From NCBI GenBank assembly GCA_949987705.1, contig OX465281.1, positions 137,502,876 through 137,566,875 on the forward strand: DNA of 64,000 nucleotides, written 5' to 3'. The notes beneath the pieces are model-generated. The model did not search any database, was not told where the DNA came from, and worked only from the letters and a program-made list of their open reading frames with translations. The translations under genes and the position numbers were made by a program. How positions within the stretch are numbered: the first letter of the stretch is position 1; every line of letters starts with the position of its first letter. Source of the DNA: Thereva unica (Eukaryota; Arthropoda; Insecta; Diptera; Therevidae). Shown piece by piece: positions 22,649-34,220 of the stretch.

Positions 22649-23195
22649 CTTTTACTACTCCCAGTAATTCCCTCAGCACCGGGTCTCTTGCAATTTCTTT
22701 TTTAAACAATTCCCGCTTTGTATCACTTACGTTTATCGAGTGGATGACTTCGTTTACATCTTTTATTTCTGGTTCCCCAGTATTCTCAACAAAATTTCTC
22801 GAAAGAAGATTAGCAATTAACATTCTCTTACCGGGTATAAATTGAAATTTTAAGTTATATTTTAGAAGGCGGAGCTGCATTCTTTGCAACCGTGCTGATG
22901 GAATCTGGCCAATATCTTTGTGAGCTAGCCCTAAAAGCGGTTTATGGTCGGTCATGATTGTTACACTTCGACCGTAGATAAACTTGTGAAACTTCTCACA
23001 TGCAAATATTATTGCCAACAGCTCTTTCTCTATTTCAGCATAGTTGCACTCCGCTGGTGATAAACTACGGGAGGCATAGTAAATGGGTTTCTTTTCCTGT
23101 ATGAGGCAGCAACCTATGCCGTATTGAGATGCATCGGCTTGAATTGATATCTCTTTTCTATCATCGAAAGCTTGGGATATTAGCAAAAGTTTCAT
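22515..23195 (-). pseudogene. Gypsy element B RNase H and linker
   Basis: The 226-codon frame begins with an IQADASQYGIGCCLIQ block (first catalytic D), then YAEIEKELLAIIFA (catalytic E), TDHKPL (catalytic D), and a linker leading towards the integrase zinc domain. The family's role is to degrade RNA in RNA:DNA hybrids. The preceding RT frame is out of register and the segment joining them is deleted. The last 40 residues read out of frame. Confidence 0.8.
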
Positions 23196-23748
23196 AATTT
23201 AGTCTTTGGAACAGCTCTGGAGCTGTTTTTATGCCAAAAGGTAACCGATTGAATCGAAAAACTCCAAATGGAGTCGAAAAAGAGCATAATTTTGACGAAA
23301 ACTCATCCAAAGGTACCTGCCAGTACCCCTGTTTTAAATCAAGTACCGTGCATACTTGTTTACCAGCAAGTTGTGCAGAAATTTCTGCGAAAGACGGAAT
23401 TACAAATGGTTCTTCGACTAAAGCTTCGTTAAGTGCCTTTGGATCTAGGTACAACCGCAGTGACTTGTCTTTCTTTTCTACTATTACAAGGTTGGAAATC
23501 CATTCTGTAGGTTCTGACACTTTAGTTATAATTTGTTGTTTGCACAACTTCTCTAATTCTATCTTAAGTGGCTCCATTATTGCCAACGGTACACGCCTGG
23601 CTGCCCTAACAACTGGCTGAGAGTTGGATTTCAACTTAAGTTTTCCTTCTTTTCTAAATTTCCCTAGTCCGTCAAAAACATCCGAATATTTTTCTATAAA
23701 TGTTGCCACTTCTTCAACTATTGTATTAACTCTCTTAACTCTTTGCAC
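23161..23748 (-). pseudogene. Gypsy element B reverse transcriptase without YxDD
   Basis: 195 codons of RT fingers/palm: PTEWISNLVIVEKKD, RLYLDPKALNEAL, TVLDLKQGYWQVPLD (first catalytic D), FNRLPFGIKTAPELFQ. Directly after this the protein should run to the YxDD motif and thumb; instead it turns into unrelated residues and then into RNase H in another frame. An internal deletion of roughly 150 or more codons has removed the active site. Confidence 0.85.
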
Positions 23749-23763
23749 TAACCCAAGCTCTTC

Positions 23764-24222
23764 TCAACTCAGTCCCAGTAGTGGCCCTGATCCGTCCTTA
23801 ACTATAACAAAGTTATGTCTCACCCGTTTACCATTTATTTCACACCATAACATCGCACTTCCCATAGCACTTAATTTAATTCCACCATACAATTCTAAAA
23901 CAATTTTCCTTTTATTCAAGTACGCGCCTTTTATTTGTTCATACCATGCATTACTACTCTGTCCCTCATTTGACCGTGAGACAGAATCGATAAATACCGT
24001 ATCAAAATCATCTACTATTTTCACATGACGTACCTTTCTCTTATCACATGTAGCTGCAAAGTGGTTTGATTGTCCACATTTAAAACATTTTTTTCTCCAA
24101 GCAGGACACTTTCCTCTCTGGTGACTCTTTCGGCAGAAATTACACGACATAATTATATTACTATTACTATCCTGATTATTATACCTACCTAAAAGATTTT
24201 GAAAAAGATTTACCAGTGCCAT
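23764..24222 (-). pseudogene. Gypsy element B nucleocapsid knuckles and protease remnant
   Basis: Two CCHC-like motifs, the second clear (CFKCGQSNHFAATC), bind RNA in packaging. A protease-like region follows (FDTVFIDSVS where D-S/T-G is expected, then VKDGSGPLLGLS). The expected active-site DTG is altered to DSV. The frame is out of register with both neighbours. Confidence 0.7.
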
Positions 24223-24227
24223 GATTT

Positions 24228-24818
24228 TTATGTTGAATATATGTACTTATTTTCATGTTTCCTAACGGCATCCACTCCCAAATCTTGTTCTCCATTACGC
24301 CCATGTATTCTTGATGTTTGCTGCTTTGCCACTTCTGTTGATCGCGCCACGCTGATGGCCTTTTCCGCATCGATGTTCTCCGTTTCCAGCAACCGTTTTT
24401 GCAGGCTTTTATCTGCCACCCCCAGTATAATCCGATCGCGTAACATTCTGTCTTCATATTCTCCAAACCCGCAATCTTTAATCAATTTTTTTATTTCCAT
24501 TAGAAAATTGTCAAATGGTTCTGATGGCCCCTGATTCCTGTTATGAAATATAAAACTAGCATATGCCTCGTTTCTTTTCGGCTTGCAGAACTGTTCAAAC
24601 GCACTCACTATTTCTTCGTAGCTGTTTCTTTGTTCCTCCGTTAATGAGAACGTGTTGAATACATCAACGGCATCTTGACCGATTGCATTAAGAAAAATCG
24701 CCACTTGCACTGAATTTGGCTTTTTCATCAGTTCTGCTGCCGTGTGGAAGTAGCCAAAATTCTGTTTAAACTTTTTCCAGTTTTCAGCAATATTGCCGTC
24801 TAGGATAAGGGGATCCAC
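24228..24818 (-). pseudogene. Gypsy element B gag capsid region
   Basis: 196 codons resembling the retrotransposon gag/capsid domain: WKKFKQNFGYF, VAIFLNAIGQDAVDVFNTF, FEQFCKPKRNEAYASFIFHNRNQ, MLRDRIILGVADKSLQKRLL. The start is not a normal ATG; the frame opens from a GTG near 24818, so the true N-terminus is probably lost with the missing 5' LTR. Confidence 0.8.
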
Positions 24819-24830
24819 TAGATTAGTAGA

Positions 24831-25639
24831 AGGGAGTGCTTTAGTTTTGGCGAAAATTATGATTCTTAGCTACTATTTCCCCTTATTTAAACTTTCCAAA
24901 GTTGTTAAATAACTTAAAATATAGATAATTCCGAGCTTTATATAAAATTCTAATTCATCCGACACGCGAAACTAGCTGCAAGCGAGTAATTCGTCGAGAA
25001 GTGTCGCAAACTCGCGGTTGACCTTTCACCCTCTATGTCGCGGACATCGAGTTTCGGTCAATAGCCCATTTGAAAGATATTTTAATTCCCGCATTTCTGC
25101 TGTTTACTACATTATCATATGAGAAACCGTTAAGGAGATATTCACAAAAAATAGCGTTATCAGTTATTTCAGGCACGTGCAGTACGAACTTTGGAGTTGG
25201 ATTACTCGCAAACTATACAAGCGAGAACGACGACTAAGGGCTTATTCTAAAGGTAATTACTAGCGCTTTAAGTTTGGTGATCGGAATTAACCCACATAAA
25301 TTAATATCTTACGAGTTAATCGCAAAAAACTGCATTCAACCCCAACCACACGATCAAGGTTGAACTTTGAGCGGCCATAACATTGAGCAAAATCAACTTA
25401 CAGACCTCGTTGAGGGCTCTTTTTGTAGATAATTTTATTCTTCAACACCTTGCCAGCGATCATTTTCTGCTATTATTGCATGGAAACTAGTTATTTAGTA
25501 TAAACGACCTCTACCTCTTTTTCAAGATGGCGACTTTTCCCAACACACTGCGACCCCACAAACTTGGTTTTAACATTGTCAGATGTACCCGAACAAATTC
25601 CAAAAAAAAAAATTTTGTACATCATGAAATGCATTTTCA
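24831..25639. other. unassigned sequence between retroelements
   Basis: No open frame of note and no match to the 21.3-kb LTR. 24960-25440 is of moderate GC. It may be a decayed LTR/leader of another element, but nothing supports a specific call. Confidence 0.35.
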
Positions 25640-26804
25640 TTTACTAATTGCACTGGACTAGAAGACTTTATTGGCTTTTAGCAATCGTGCGCGTATTTCT
25701 GGTTCCATGCTATGGTCGGCTGCTACTATTGACCCAAGGTAGGTAAAAGATTTTACCACGTCAAACTCATATTCCTCTACCTTGATTGTGGGACCAATGT
25801 TAGGTGTTCTTGTAGAAGAGGCCACCATGTACTTTGTTTTGCTTTCGTTAATGTGCAGTCCCAGATTTCCTGCCGCTTGCTCAATCTGAGTGAAAGCTTC
25901 TTGTACAGCTGTTGTTGTTCTTCCAATGATGCCAATAAGTCCATGCCAATAAGTCTATGCCGTTTGCATAAGCCAGTAATTGGGTGGACTTGTGGAGGAG
26001 TGTACCCCTTGATGTCACGACCGAATCTCGGATCACTTTCTCCAACGCCAGGTTGAAAAGGAGGCAGGCCAGACCGTCCCCTTGTCGGAGTCCATTATAG
26101 ATGTTGATTGGTTTGGACAGTGTTCCAGATACCTTTACATGGCTTGTCACATTGGTCATGGTCAACCTGCATAGCCTTATAAGTTTGTTGGGGATGCCAA
26201 ATTCTGTCATGGCTTTGTAGAGTTCTACTCTGGCTATGCTAGCATAGGCGGTTTTAAAGTCTATGATGAGGCGTTGAATTGAATTTTGCCTGCCTCAAGG
26301 TGTAAGTCGGATCAGTTGTTGATTTGCCTGGGCTGAAGCCACACCGGTAATGGCCTATGAAATTTCTGGAGTATGGAGCCATCCTGTTTTGTAGGATAGC
26401 GGAGAAATCTTATACACGGTACTCAACAACGTTATACCGCGATAATTTCACGCTGTGATATCTGCTTTTTATGAACCGGGGCATACTTAAACAATTAATT
26501 CATGAATCGCATATTTAACCAGCTCCGCTGTGATGCTTGCACCCGAGGCCTTATTGTTTTTGAGCCAGCTGGTGGCTCTGCTAACTTCTACTATGGCGGC
26601 AGCATAACATTGTCATCAGATATTGGTGGAGCCTCCGTATCCTCAGTTAGCTCGTCATTTAGCAATTCATGAAAGTGCTCTTCCCATCGCTCCAAGATGC
26701 CTTTAGGATCGGTGATCAGATTTCCTTCTTTGTCCTTGCAGTATGTGCAACGTGGTGTGAATTGTGTGGTACTGCGGACTCTGCGGTAGAACTCCTGAGC
26801 CTGG

Positions 26805-27136
26805 GGGTCGTATTTGGTTTCTCGAGTCGATTGATCGACTCGACAAAAAAAGCTTCTCGATTTTCTTTAAGTTTCATATTTGGTTTCACGACCAAATCGA
26901 CAGCTAAGGGCAGCCATACAAAACCATCAAATTGGGTGGTATTACTTCAAGACAGCAAACCACGTATATTTAATTAAAATAGAAATTGTTAAAAGTTTAT
27001 TGAATGCATAAATTGAGCTTTTTAATAATCGTCAAACGTCTTTATCGACACATAAAGAGACGATATCATGACGCCAAATGCCAATTTTTATTTATCGACA
27101 GACGAAAATGTCGACTCGAGAAACCAAATACGGCCC
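26805..27136. mobile_element. Harbinger-type MITE with CTG(G) duplication
   Basis: 332-bp element whose ends are GGGTCGTATTTGGTTTCTCG and, inverted, GGGCCGTATTTGGTTTCTCG. It is flanked by CTGG (26801-26804 and 27137-27140). A further internal inverted copy of ATTTGGTTTC occurs near 26878. It lies in the linker of RTE-like fossil 2, whose text rejoins across it. Confidence 0.8.
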
Positions 27137-27348
27137 CTGGTGCGGCCGTCGCTCTCTGTACTGTTCTAGTTCACAGTCGAGATTTTTTGCCAGGCTTCCT
27201 TTTTTCATCTGTGAATTCTCTTTTCTTCTTTTCTGAGCTCTTTATATTTCTCTTCGCGTGCCCGTATTGCAGATTGTTGCATTGCTCGGTACGCAGCATT
27301 CTTACTTTCAGTTGCCAGTTTACATTCACTATCGAACCAGGTGTTCTG

Positions 27349-27662
27349 GGCCTGTACTTCCGAAGACGAGACGATAAAGAAACGAAACGAAATAAAGAGA
27401 CGAGACGAAAATATATTTCCTACTCCTGGAGACGATAATCTCGTACTGCCTTGCGTTTGTAAATTTTGACCTAATATGCAAAATAAATTAAAACTATCAA
27501 AATAATTAACAATCCCAACTTACAATTTAACCCCAAAACCGAAGACGATTACAAATGTGTCATCGTTTGTTTAGACGAAAACGAGACGATATCGTCTTCC
27601 AAGGTAGCATTTTGACAAAACCGTTTCGTTTTCGTCTCGTTTCGTCTTCGGGAGTACAGGCC
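27349..27662. mobile_element. Harbinger-type MITE with CTG duplication
   Basis: 314-bp element with ends GGCCTGTACTTCCGAAGACG and, inverted, GGCCTGTACTCCCGAAGACG. The subterminal regions are rich in GACGA/AACGA repeats. It is flanked by CTG at 27346-27348 and 27663-27665 and inserted in RTE-like fossil 2. Confidence 0.85.
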
Positions 27663-27775
27663 CTGATCTCGACAACTTCTGCCTAAGATGGAGTCTGCAG
27701 TACGAACGACAATATTTTTAAGTCGGGTCCAGCTCTCGTCGACGCCCGGCATCTCATCCCCAGTTTAGTAATAAT

Positions 27776-28143
27776 TATTTTTCCGTGTGAGGTTATAAGC
27801 CTCATGTCAACCTTACTGGGAAGGGACTATCCTATCCAGGTGGTGCTGAATACCAGGCCCCGCATATACGCGTTGAGTGGAAACAGGATTCATTAGACCC
27901 AATTCATCTGTTCTATCTAAGGCGGGTCGAAATATCGCTTCATATACGCGGGTTGAGTTGACTTATCATTAAAAACGCAATCACTTTCTTAATATTGTTT
28001 ATATAACTTGCACAAGAATAAAAGATTATTTTTGAATATTTTTCATGTATATAAAATAATAATCCATTCCGGGTAATGGTGTTTGATAAACTCGATGTTA
28101 ACTGAATTAGTTTTATTTCCTATTATTCATCGCTGTTTAAGCT
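27776..28143. other. unassigned repeat-like sequence
   Basis: Contains two partial copies of a CATATACGCG(G)TTGAG motif (about 27865 and 27950). No gene recognised. Confidence 0.35.
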
Positions 28144-28145
28144 TA

Positions 28146-28559
28146 GCGCCCAATGATACCGTCAACGCCAACGACATCCGCCACCGTCAAAAATGTGAAA
28201 ATAAATTCAAAGTAATCTCATACAACTTCGCCCAATGGCAACGTCACCATCTCGTGACGAAAAAATAGATTTGATTCTATTTTTGATGGTGGCGGCACAG
28301 GAATACTTCCAATTTTCCACTGTAGGTACGTTCCAATAATTGAATTTGACAACAGGAAAACTTCCAATTTTTTATTGAAATTTCCAAGTATTTCATTTGT
28401 CAAAACTTGTTTGTACAATGTGTAAATAAAATGATTAAAAACTTTTCTCAAGTTGGCGTTGCAAATTTCTACCGGCTGTGATGGATTCATTGGGCGAACA
28501 TGTCCGTTATGACGTTACTGGAAAATTTTGATGGTGATGTTGACGGTATCATTGGGCGC
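28146..28559. mobile_element. MITE with TA duplication
   Basis: 414-bp element with inverted ends GCGCCCAATGATACCGTCAA. It is flanked by TA at 28144-28145 and 28560-28561, the duplication typical of the Tc1/mariner superfamily. A second internal inverted pair (CGCCCAATG at 28229, CATTGGGCG at 28484) is present. No coding sequence. Confidence 0.75.
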
Positions 28560-28561
28560 TA

Positions 28562-29038
28562 TGCTTTAGTCCAGCTTTCCGCCTTGGCTATATTAAGGGT
28601 ATTTCTCCAGGAAGAAATAATTTGAGCTTGGACTCAATGGAACGTCGGAGCAACATCCACAAATACTGCCGAGCAAACCCACTTCAATGGTTGTTTGGAA
28701 TGGGTAGTCTACGGATTAAGCGGTCCCACTGCGATCTCAGAAGTTAAGGTTTGAGGCGCTTGCGTCCTTATTTCCATTTTTCCTGACTATATATTATTTC
28801 TTTTTTTAATATTCCGCCTAATCTATATTTATACTATATCTCTTGTACCAGTAAGTAGCAAGGAAAATGCTATCTAACATTGAATGTGGTGCGGTGGGGT
28901 AAACCTACTTGACAAGGTAGAAATTCTATCAATCTTCTCTCTGTTGCTTTACCAACTCGAGCTCGCTGCACGAATAAATAATAGATTACTAGAACAGTCG
29001 ATAGTGCAAATTAACTTATCTCTGAACTCATTCTTGAC
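28562..29038. other. unassigned sequence
   Basis: No gene recognised. 28600-28760 is moderately GC-rich and may be part of a repeat. Confidence 0.35.
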
Positions 29039-29041
29039 ATA

Positions 29042-29502
29042 GGGCACTTTCGAAAATTCACCATGGTAGCTACCGGTCGAACCAGCAGCTAATTTACCAT
29101 GTTCGAATATTGATCACTTACCATAAGTTACCACTCACCATGTTCGAATATTCACCGGTAAAGTAACCGCAGTCTCACCATAGGAACCATATTCGTGTTA
29201 TGGTTGAAGTGGTAGTTTGAAAAATATTTATTTTTTTGACGTTACGATAGTTTTTAGATTTCGGATTTTTTTAGAGTGGGTATTTTCTATGATGTGTGAT
29301 ATAAATGGAGCAGTAAATTTGTAGATATTTTAAAAAAATCTTGTACATGAAAAAAAACAAATGTCAAATTTTCGTTCGAAAATTAACCACTTAACCACAT
29401 CTATCAGTCAGTAAAAACTAACCACACTAACCCTGATCAGCTTACCAATATGGTACCGTCACCAAAAAGGTAGCTACCACTGGTGAATTCTCGAAAATGC
29501 CC
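29042..29502. mobile_element. MITE with ATA duplication
   Basis: 461-bp element with imperfect inverted ends GGGCACTTTCGAAAATTCAC / GGGCATTTTCGAGAATTCAC and about 35 bases of terminal similarity. It is flanked by ATA (29039-29041, 29503-29505). The interior is rich in GGTAGCTACC/TTACCATG palindromes. A 3-bp duplication suggests PIF/Harbinger relatives, but ATA is not the standard target. Confidence 0.7.
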
Positions 29503-29505
29503 ATA

Positions 29506-32434
29506 GGAAGGAGTGTGTACTATTTCTTTCAGGGTTATTAACAAAGTTCATATAATATATCAAAATAGTAAAAGTGTAGAAGATCAAAGATATGTTAGCT
29601 CTATGTTTACCAAAAAATGTCACATTCACCTTTAAATCCTTTAAATTGTGGATGGATAGTCTATGTCAGCTATGGAATACACTGGGTCGTCTGCAGCTCA
29701 CTAGTAGTTTGCGTCTTTGCCCACTTAAAGTAATTTCGGCCGTAGTTATCCTGAGATAGCTCCGAAAGAGTATGCAGTTTATTTGAACTACTGTTCTCTG
29801 TTATGCGAGTTTATGCCGCTTTCATGGTTTTAAGTGATAATATTCTCAGGATATAGGAAAATCGTCATCCGATATTAAGCTTAAATTATGTTAGTATTTC
29901 AAAACTGCTATAAGAACCTTTTTATGTGACAAACATGGATGAAGGTCCTTACAGATTCCGACCGCACTTGAAACTAGTTATGTGTCTAACATGCTACTGT
30001 AATGATAGGCCAAATGTGTAGGATGTGATTCTCAGAAATCGATAATTTCGGAAAGGTCTATGAAACTGTATTCCGTAAGTTAAACCAGTACTTTGGACTA
30101 AACTTTTCTTAAAACTCGTGATATCTTGGAATCATGGAATATATTTAAATTTCTAGACAATAGTCGTATTCTTTATATTTAACAAACAAGTTAACCTTCA
30201 AGTACGACATCTTTAAATGGTTTTGAATATTCTACAAATATTTCGAAATTTATAAAGCTAAGACAAATATGGAAAAAAAGGTGCGAAATTTGCCAACAAG
30301 TGCAAAATATGAATTTCGATAAAATCGCCTTCAAATATTTTTTAGATACAGAATTTGTGCACATAAGCACTTTTGCTAGTCCCATAACTCAGCATGCACA
30401 GGTCTGTTTAAGCAATTCTGGATTTTTACTGTAAGATAACCTTAACCAATAGTTACAAACTATATATAATTTAAAAAAAATGTTGAATTATAATTTTATG
30501 TCTGATGTATTCGATTGAACTAATTTTCTTCCAAAGATCTAAAATCAAACAAATGCTTTATTTCTATCATATCAATCGCCCTAGAGCTTTACTAGGAGAC
30601 TGAAAATCATGAAACACAAATCGTGAATAAAATAAAAAATATTGTAATTGACGCATTACATCTAGCTTTACATCTCATTATATTCTTCAAAAAAATAAAG
30701 AGCTTATAGTAAAAAAAATTTAATATTAAGACAATATAATTTTTCTTTTAAAACGGTTCTTTAATACCATACTGAAAATTATAATCATCATTGTTTTATA
30801 AGAAATCAAAACACAATAATTTTTTGCAAATGGATATAAAAAAAATGAATATAATTGTTTTTAAAAAGAAAAACTAATTATATAACTATTATAAAATAAC
30901 GTGATGTTAGCAGTTAATGAATATTGAACAAATGCTGGTCATTTTAATCATTAACTCTAAGAATTAAACGTTAATAATTTTATTCGTGCTTTTTTATTGT
31001 TTTATAGCTAGATCAACATTTCAAGTCTGTTATTCAAATAAATGTTTAATATTTTTCTTGTGTTTATAGGACAGTTGTAAAATGTAGTATATTTATTATT
31101 AAAAGAAAAAAAAACGTGTAAGTTCCTTTCCGCTTATACTTAATTGCAAAAGCCACGATTCTTCCCTTAGTCGATTGTCATAGTAAAATTGCAATAAATT
31201 AGAGAGAGAAGTATATATGTATATCATACAATATATTATATAATTCCTCTTCTTCCAAGCAAATGCCTATGTTGTTCCAAAATAAGCGAAAATGAAAAAA
31301 AGAGCTGCTTACTGGTACCTGCATTCATCTCAAATAGTCTAACATAGAGGCTAGATAGCTCTATAAAAAACAAGAAAACCCGAAAGTTATCACAACTAAA
31401 ATATAAAAACTGCCACGCTATCTACACCCTTATGTGTTAAGTAAATTTCTGAGAAAAAATATTGAAAAATTAAAAAAATCTTATTAAGTATGACAAAATA
31501 TACATATAATATAAAATCGTAGAACGACAAATCGCATAACTACACATAAATACATATCTCAAATAAACTCAAGTCACAAGCTTGTAATTTCCTCAAAAAA
31601 GTTCAGATAAAAATTTATTCCAGAGAGACGCACTTGGTACCAATGTAAGAATGTCACAAAACAAGTAAAAGTAATCAGATAAAAATATTTAAAAAAAAAA
31701 ACCATTATAAAATGAAAATATTGTAATAGTGGAGATAAGAAATACTACATACATACATACATAACATACATAAGAAGAAATTATCCTGTGGTGTCACGTA
31801 TTATTCAAAAGTGTTAATAAACATTATTTAGTTTATAAGAGTGAAAAGTAATATAGAAGAAAAGAATCGTATTGAGCAAAACACAACTCTGATTAAGGGA
31901 TAATAAATGTATTTGTAATTTACTTAATTTTGTTTCATTGCAAATCTTCAAATATATTTTGAAGTTGATAGAAGAAATTTATTTGTTTCTTTGGCGGTTT
32001 CGATAAATAATGGAGGAAAAAGTATAAATGCAGTAAGTACGCTAGCCCAAAGGCTTATTTATTTTGTTTGGAGGGTTTTGTTTTAAGACCATTTTTTAAA
32101 ATATAGCGATGTCCCACCGTTCGTTGTTTTTTTATTTAATATTAGCAAAAAATCCGCGTGCGTTGCAACACATTTAAATAAAAAAAAAATTATGTGTGAA
32201 CTGTCCGCGGTAGGAAAAAAATATAATGCAAAAAATAACAAATCTGGAAAAAATGATTTTGGATACCATATAAAAATTTAGAGTTGCCTATAAAAAATAT
32301 TGTGGCATTTCTTCTTGAGCGTTGTCGGACCGCTTCTTGCACACATGTGCTCTTCCTTCCTCTTCCCAACCTTTTCGGCGGTTCAGTTAGTTAGAACAAC
32401 CGTACTAAATTGTGATGTGACACTGCGTTGTGTA
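29506..32434. other. AT-rich DNA without recognised genes
   Basis: About 2.9 kb of AT-rich sequence, including an ACATACAT microsatellite near 31745-31770. Near the right end (32340-32385) there is a pyrimidine-rich CTCTTCCTTCCTCTTCCC followed by CTTTTCGGCGG, reminiscent of TCT-type promoters, but no exon can be assigned. Confidence 0.4.
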
Positions 32435-32438
32435 TGTA

Positions 32439-32733
32439 AGTTAAAATTTTATTTTGTTAAAATATTAAAAAAAATATTTTTTTATAATTTTGGAGCTTTG
32501 TCCAATCTTTATTGAGGTTCACTTAAGACTAACTACAATTAATTTCTTAAAGTAGAATAAAGCTAACTTATCCTATTATTGTCACCTGCCCTGCCGCGTG
32601 ACTACATTCCGGTTGCACCGAATCCCACGATGGCTGGATGCGCGTGTTATCTTCTAGACATGGTGTCAGCATTTTTACAGTTATTCATTTCAGGTTTTAT
32701 GAAATTATGGTGACAAAAGATGATCCGTTAACT
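32439..32733 (-). repeat. errantivirus 3' LTR
   Basis: 295-bp direct repeat of 43136-43429. The outer ends form the short inverted repeat AGTTAA/TTAACT. It differs from the other LTR only around the T-rich stretch near 32475 (one base change and one length change). Confidence 0.95.
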
Positions 32734-32744
32734 CCTTCCTTCTT
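32734..32744 (-). other. errantivirus polypurine tract
   Basis: Minus-strand AAGAAGGAAGG directly beside the 3' LTR, the expected plus-strand primer position. Confidence 0.75.
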
Positions 32745-32773
32745 AAATCCGAACGTCCTCGTTTGGCATCCTT

Positions 32774-32865
32774 TTAGAAATAAGGAATCTGGTTGACCCT
32801 GGTTGGCTTAGGCGTGGTACTGTTCCCTGATGCAGATTCGGCTGAAGGATCTTCTTTTTCCTTTT
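32774..32865 (-). pseudogene. errantivirus env C-terminal tail, beyond Harbinger
   Basis: On the left of the Harbinger insertion the env frame continues in register for about 30 codons, hydrophilic and rich in Lys, Glu, Ser and Thr, and stops at 32774-32776. This is the cytoplasmic end of the envelope protein, separated from the main env segment by the transposon. Only one copy of the CAG duplication belongs to the original gene. Confidence 0.75.
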
Positions 32866-33021
32866 CAGGGGCCTTATCATGAAATGCGATGCGAAAATTA
32901 AATTCTCCGAAAATCGAAAAAAGCGATCATAGCATGCGAATTCGAAACAATTTGATGCGATTGTAACCGGAAATTTATGCGTTGGCTGTGAAGCTATCGC
33001 ATTTGACGTTTTGAAGTAAAA

Positions 33022-34030
33022 ATGTAAGTTTATCTTTCATATTTTCTAATAACTATTTAATTGATTATATAAATGAACATTTTTGCAGGGGAAAAGCTAC
33101 AACTCAAAAGCAGTATGAAATTCTTGTGACCTGGATGAAGAAGCATCCCGGTTTAGCCAGAGGTTATTTAACTACCAAAGAGGCAAAAATAAAAGGGAAT
33201 ACTTTGTGGGATCAATTAGTGGTACAATTGAACGCATCAGGCCCACCAATACGAAATTGTGATGGTTGGAAAAAGGTATATATGGGAGTGTTTCAAGTTC
33301 CACCACAATCAGTCAGAAATCAGTGATGGAAATTAACCCTAATCATGGATGGAAAATTGTCTAAAAGTCTATTTATTTGTATCTTTTAGGTTTGGAGTGA
33401 TTGGAAATTCCATACAAAAAAAAAGCGCAACATAACAAAAAGCAAGTGAAAGGAACAGGAGGGGGGCCAAATAAATTGCTTAGCTTTACGTCCCTAGAGG
33501 AAAATGTAATGGAGCTTGTGAGTACACAACAAGCTGTAAATGGTGTGAATGGAGACACCTTCGGTGGAGAATCTATGAGGCATCCAATACCTGAAACCCC
33601 TCCGCAGGATGAACCTTTTTCCACAGATATTCAGCTAATGTTTGATGATATTCAAAATTTGGACGAAACGGAAGAAGTCGAAAAAGAAATAAACCAAGAA
33701 AATATTATTCCAAATCGACAAACAAGTCAACCTGATAAGACTGATAGCACAACCAGGGTGCAATTACTGCAACAACAATGTACTGCCCAAGACAATTTTT
33801 TTGGTGATTTGTCAAAAACATTAAAATCAATTGATGAAACGAATAAAGAAATGTTAAAGTTTTTAAAGAAAATGTTTTACTTGGAAGAAAAAAAAATGAT
33901 ATAGAAAAAAAAACTCAAAATTATGGAAGAGCGAAATGTTCAAAAGCTAAAAGCACACATTGAAACTCTAGAAGTTAAAAAACTTAAAGTTGAATTAGAG
34001 GAGAAAAAACTGAGGAGCAATAATGTTTAA
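33022..34030 (+). pseudogene. Harbinger Myb/SANT-like DNA-binding protein gene
   Basis: Exon 1 ends with the AT of the start codon at 33023 before a GTAAGTT donor. Exon 2 (33089-33275) supplies the G and encodes QKQYEILVTWMKKHPGLARG and DQLVVQLNASGPPIRNCDGWKK, a tryptophan-spaced Myb/SANT-like fold. A candidate intron (33276-33389) contains a fragment of an unrelated MITE. Exon 3 (from 33390) begins VWSDWK then hits an A-run whose length puts the rest out of frame. 33401-33904 is acidic, ending near a second A-run; a coiled-coil-like Lys/Glu-rich end runs to about 34030. In this superfamily the protein binds transposon ends and carries the transposase into the nucleus. Confidence 0.75.
33284..33360. 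mobile_element. MITE fragment in the Harbinger intron
   Basis: Matches the left half of the 171-bp MITE at 47220-47390 (GTGTTTCAAGTTCCACCACA and onward) with a few changes. It lies wholly inside the predicted intron of the Myb-like gene and lacks the right end. Confidence 0.75.
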
Positions 34031-34220
34031 GAATTGATATTTGCTGTGAATTTTCAACCGTTTATACATAAATGCTGTGAACTTTTAATTTATAACCCAT
34101 AAAAAGTGCCTTGAATGAAGTGCCAATGAATATTTTTATTTACCTTCTTGTGTTAAATAAATTTTGAATAAATGTTTAAATAAAAAAAACATATGTAATA
34201 ATAAAATATGTATTTTTTCT

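Larger units (their letters stand above)
21299..24830 (-). mobile_element. Ty3/Gypsy element B, decayed, 5' LTR missing
   Basis: Minus-strand LTR retrotransposon: gag, CCHC knuckle/protease, RT, RNase H, integrase, polypurine tract and one LTR (21299-21462). Every enzymatic frame is broken and the second LTR is not found upstream of gag. No env. The RT/RNase H sequences look like the Mag/K02A2.6-like branch; that is a judgement from memory. Confidence 0.8.
25640..27775 (-). pseudogene. RTE-like LINE fossil 2 (RT and linker)
   Basis: Minus-strand RT from about 27775 (linker, with VDESWTRLKNIVVRTA) down to 25640. The core frame at 25881-26210 has EFGIPNKLIRLC, VKVSGTLSKPI, GLRQGDGLACLLFNLALEKVIRD and QLLAYANGIDLL. 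The last should be YADD: both active-site aspartates are replaced (N, G). Near 25925-25960 a 15-base unit is tandemly duplicated. The post-RT text (INESKTKYM, FTYLGSIV) follows to 25650. Two MITEs interrupt the coding region. Long dead. Confidence 0.8.

Noticed and set aside
24831..25640. 5' LTR of Gypsy element B
   Set aside because: No similarity to the LTR at 21299-21462 in either orientation.
28720..28780. Resemblance to part of 5S rRNA (GATCTCAGAAGTTAAG)
   Set aside because: Only about 16 bases match and the rest of the 5S sequence and its internal control region are absent.
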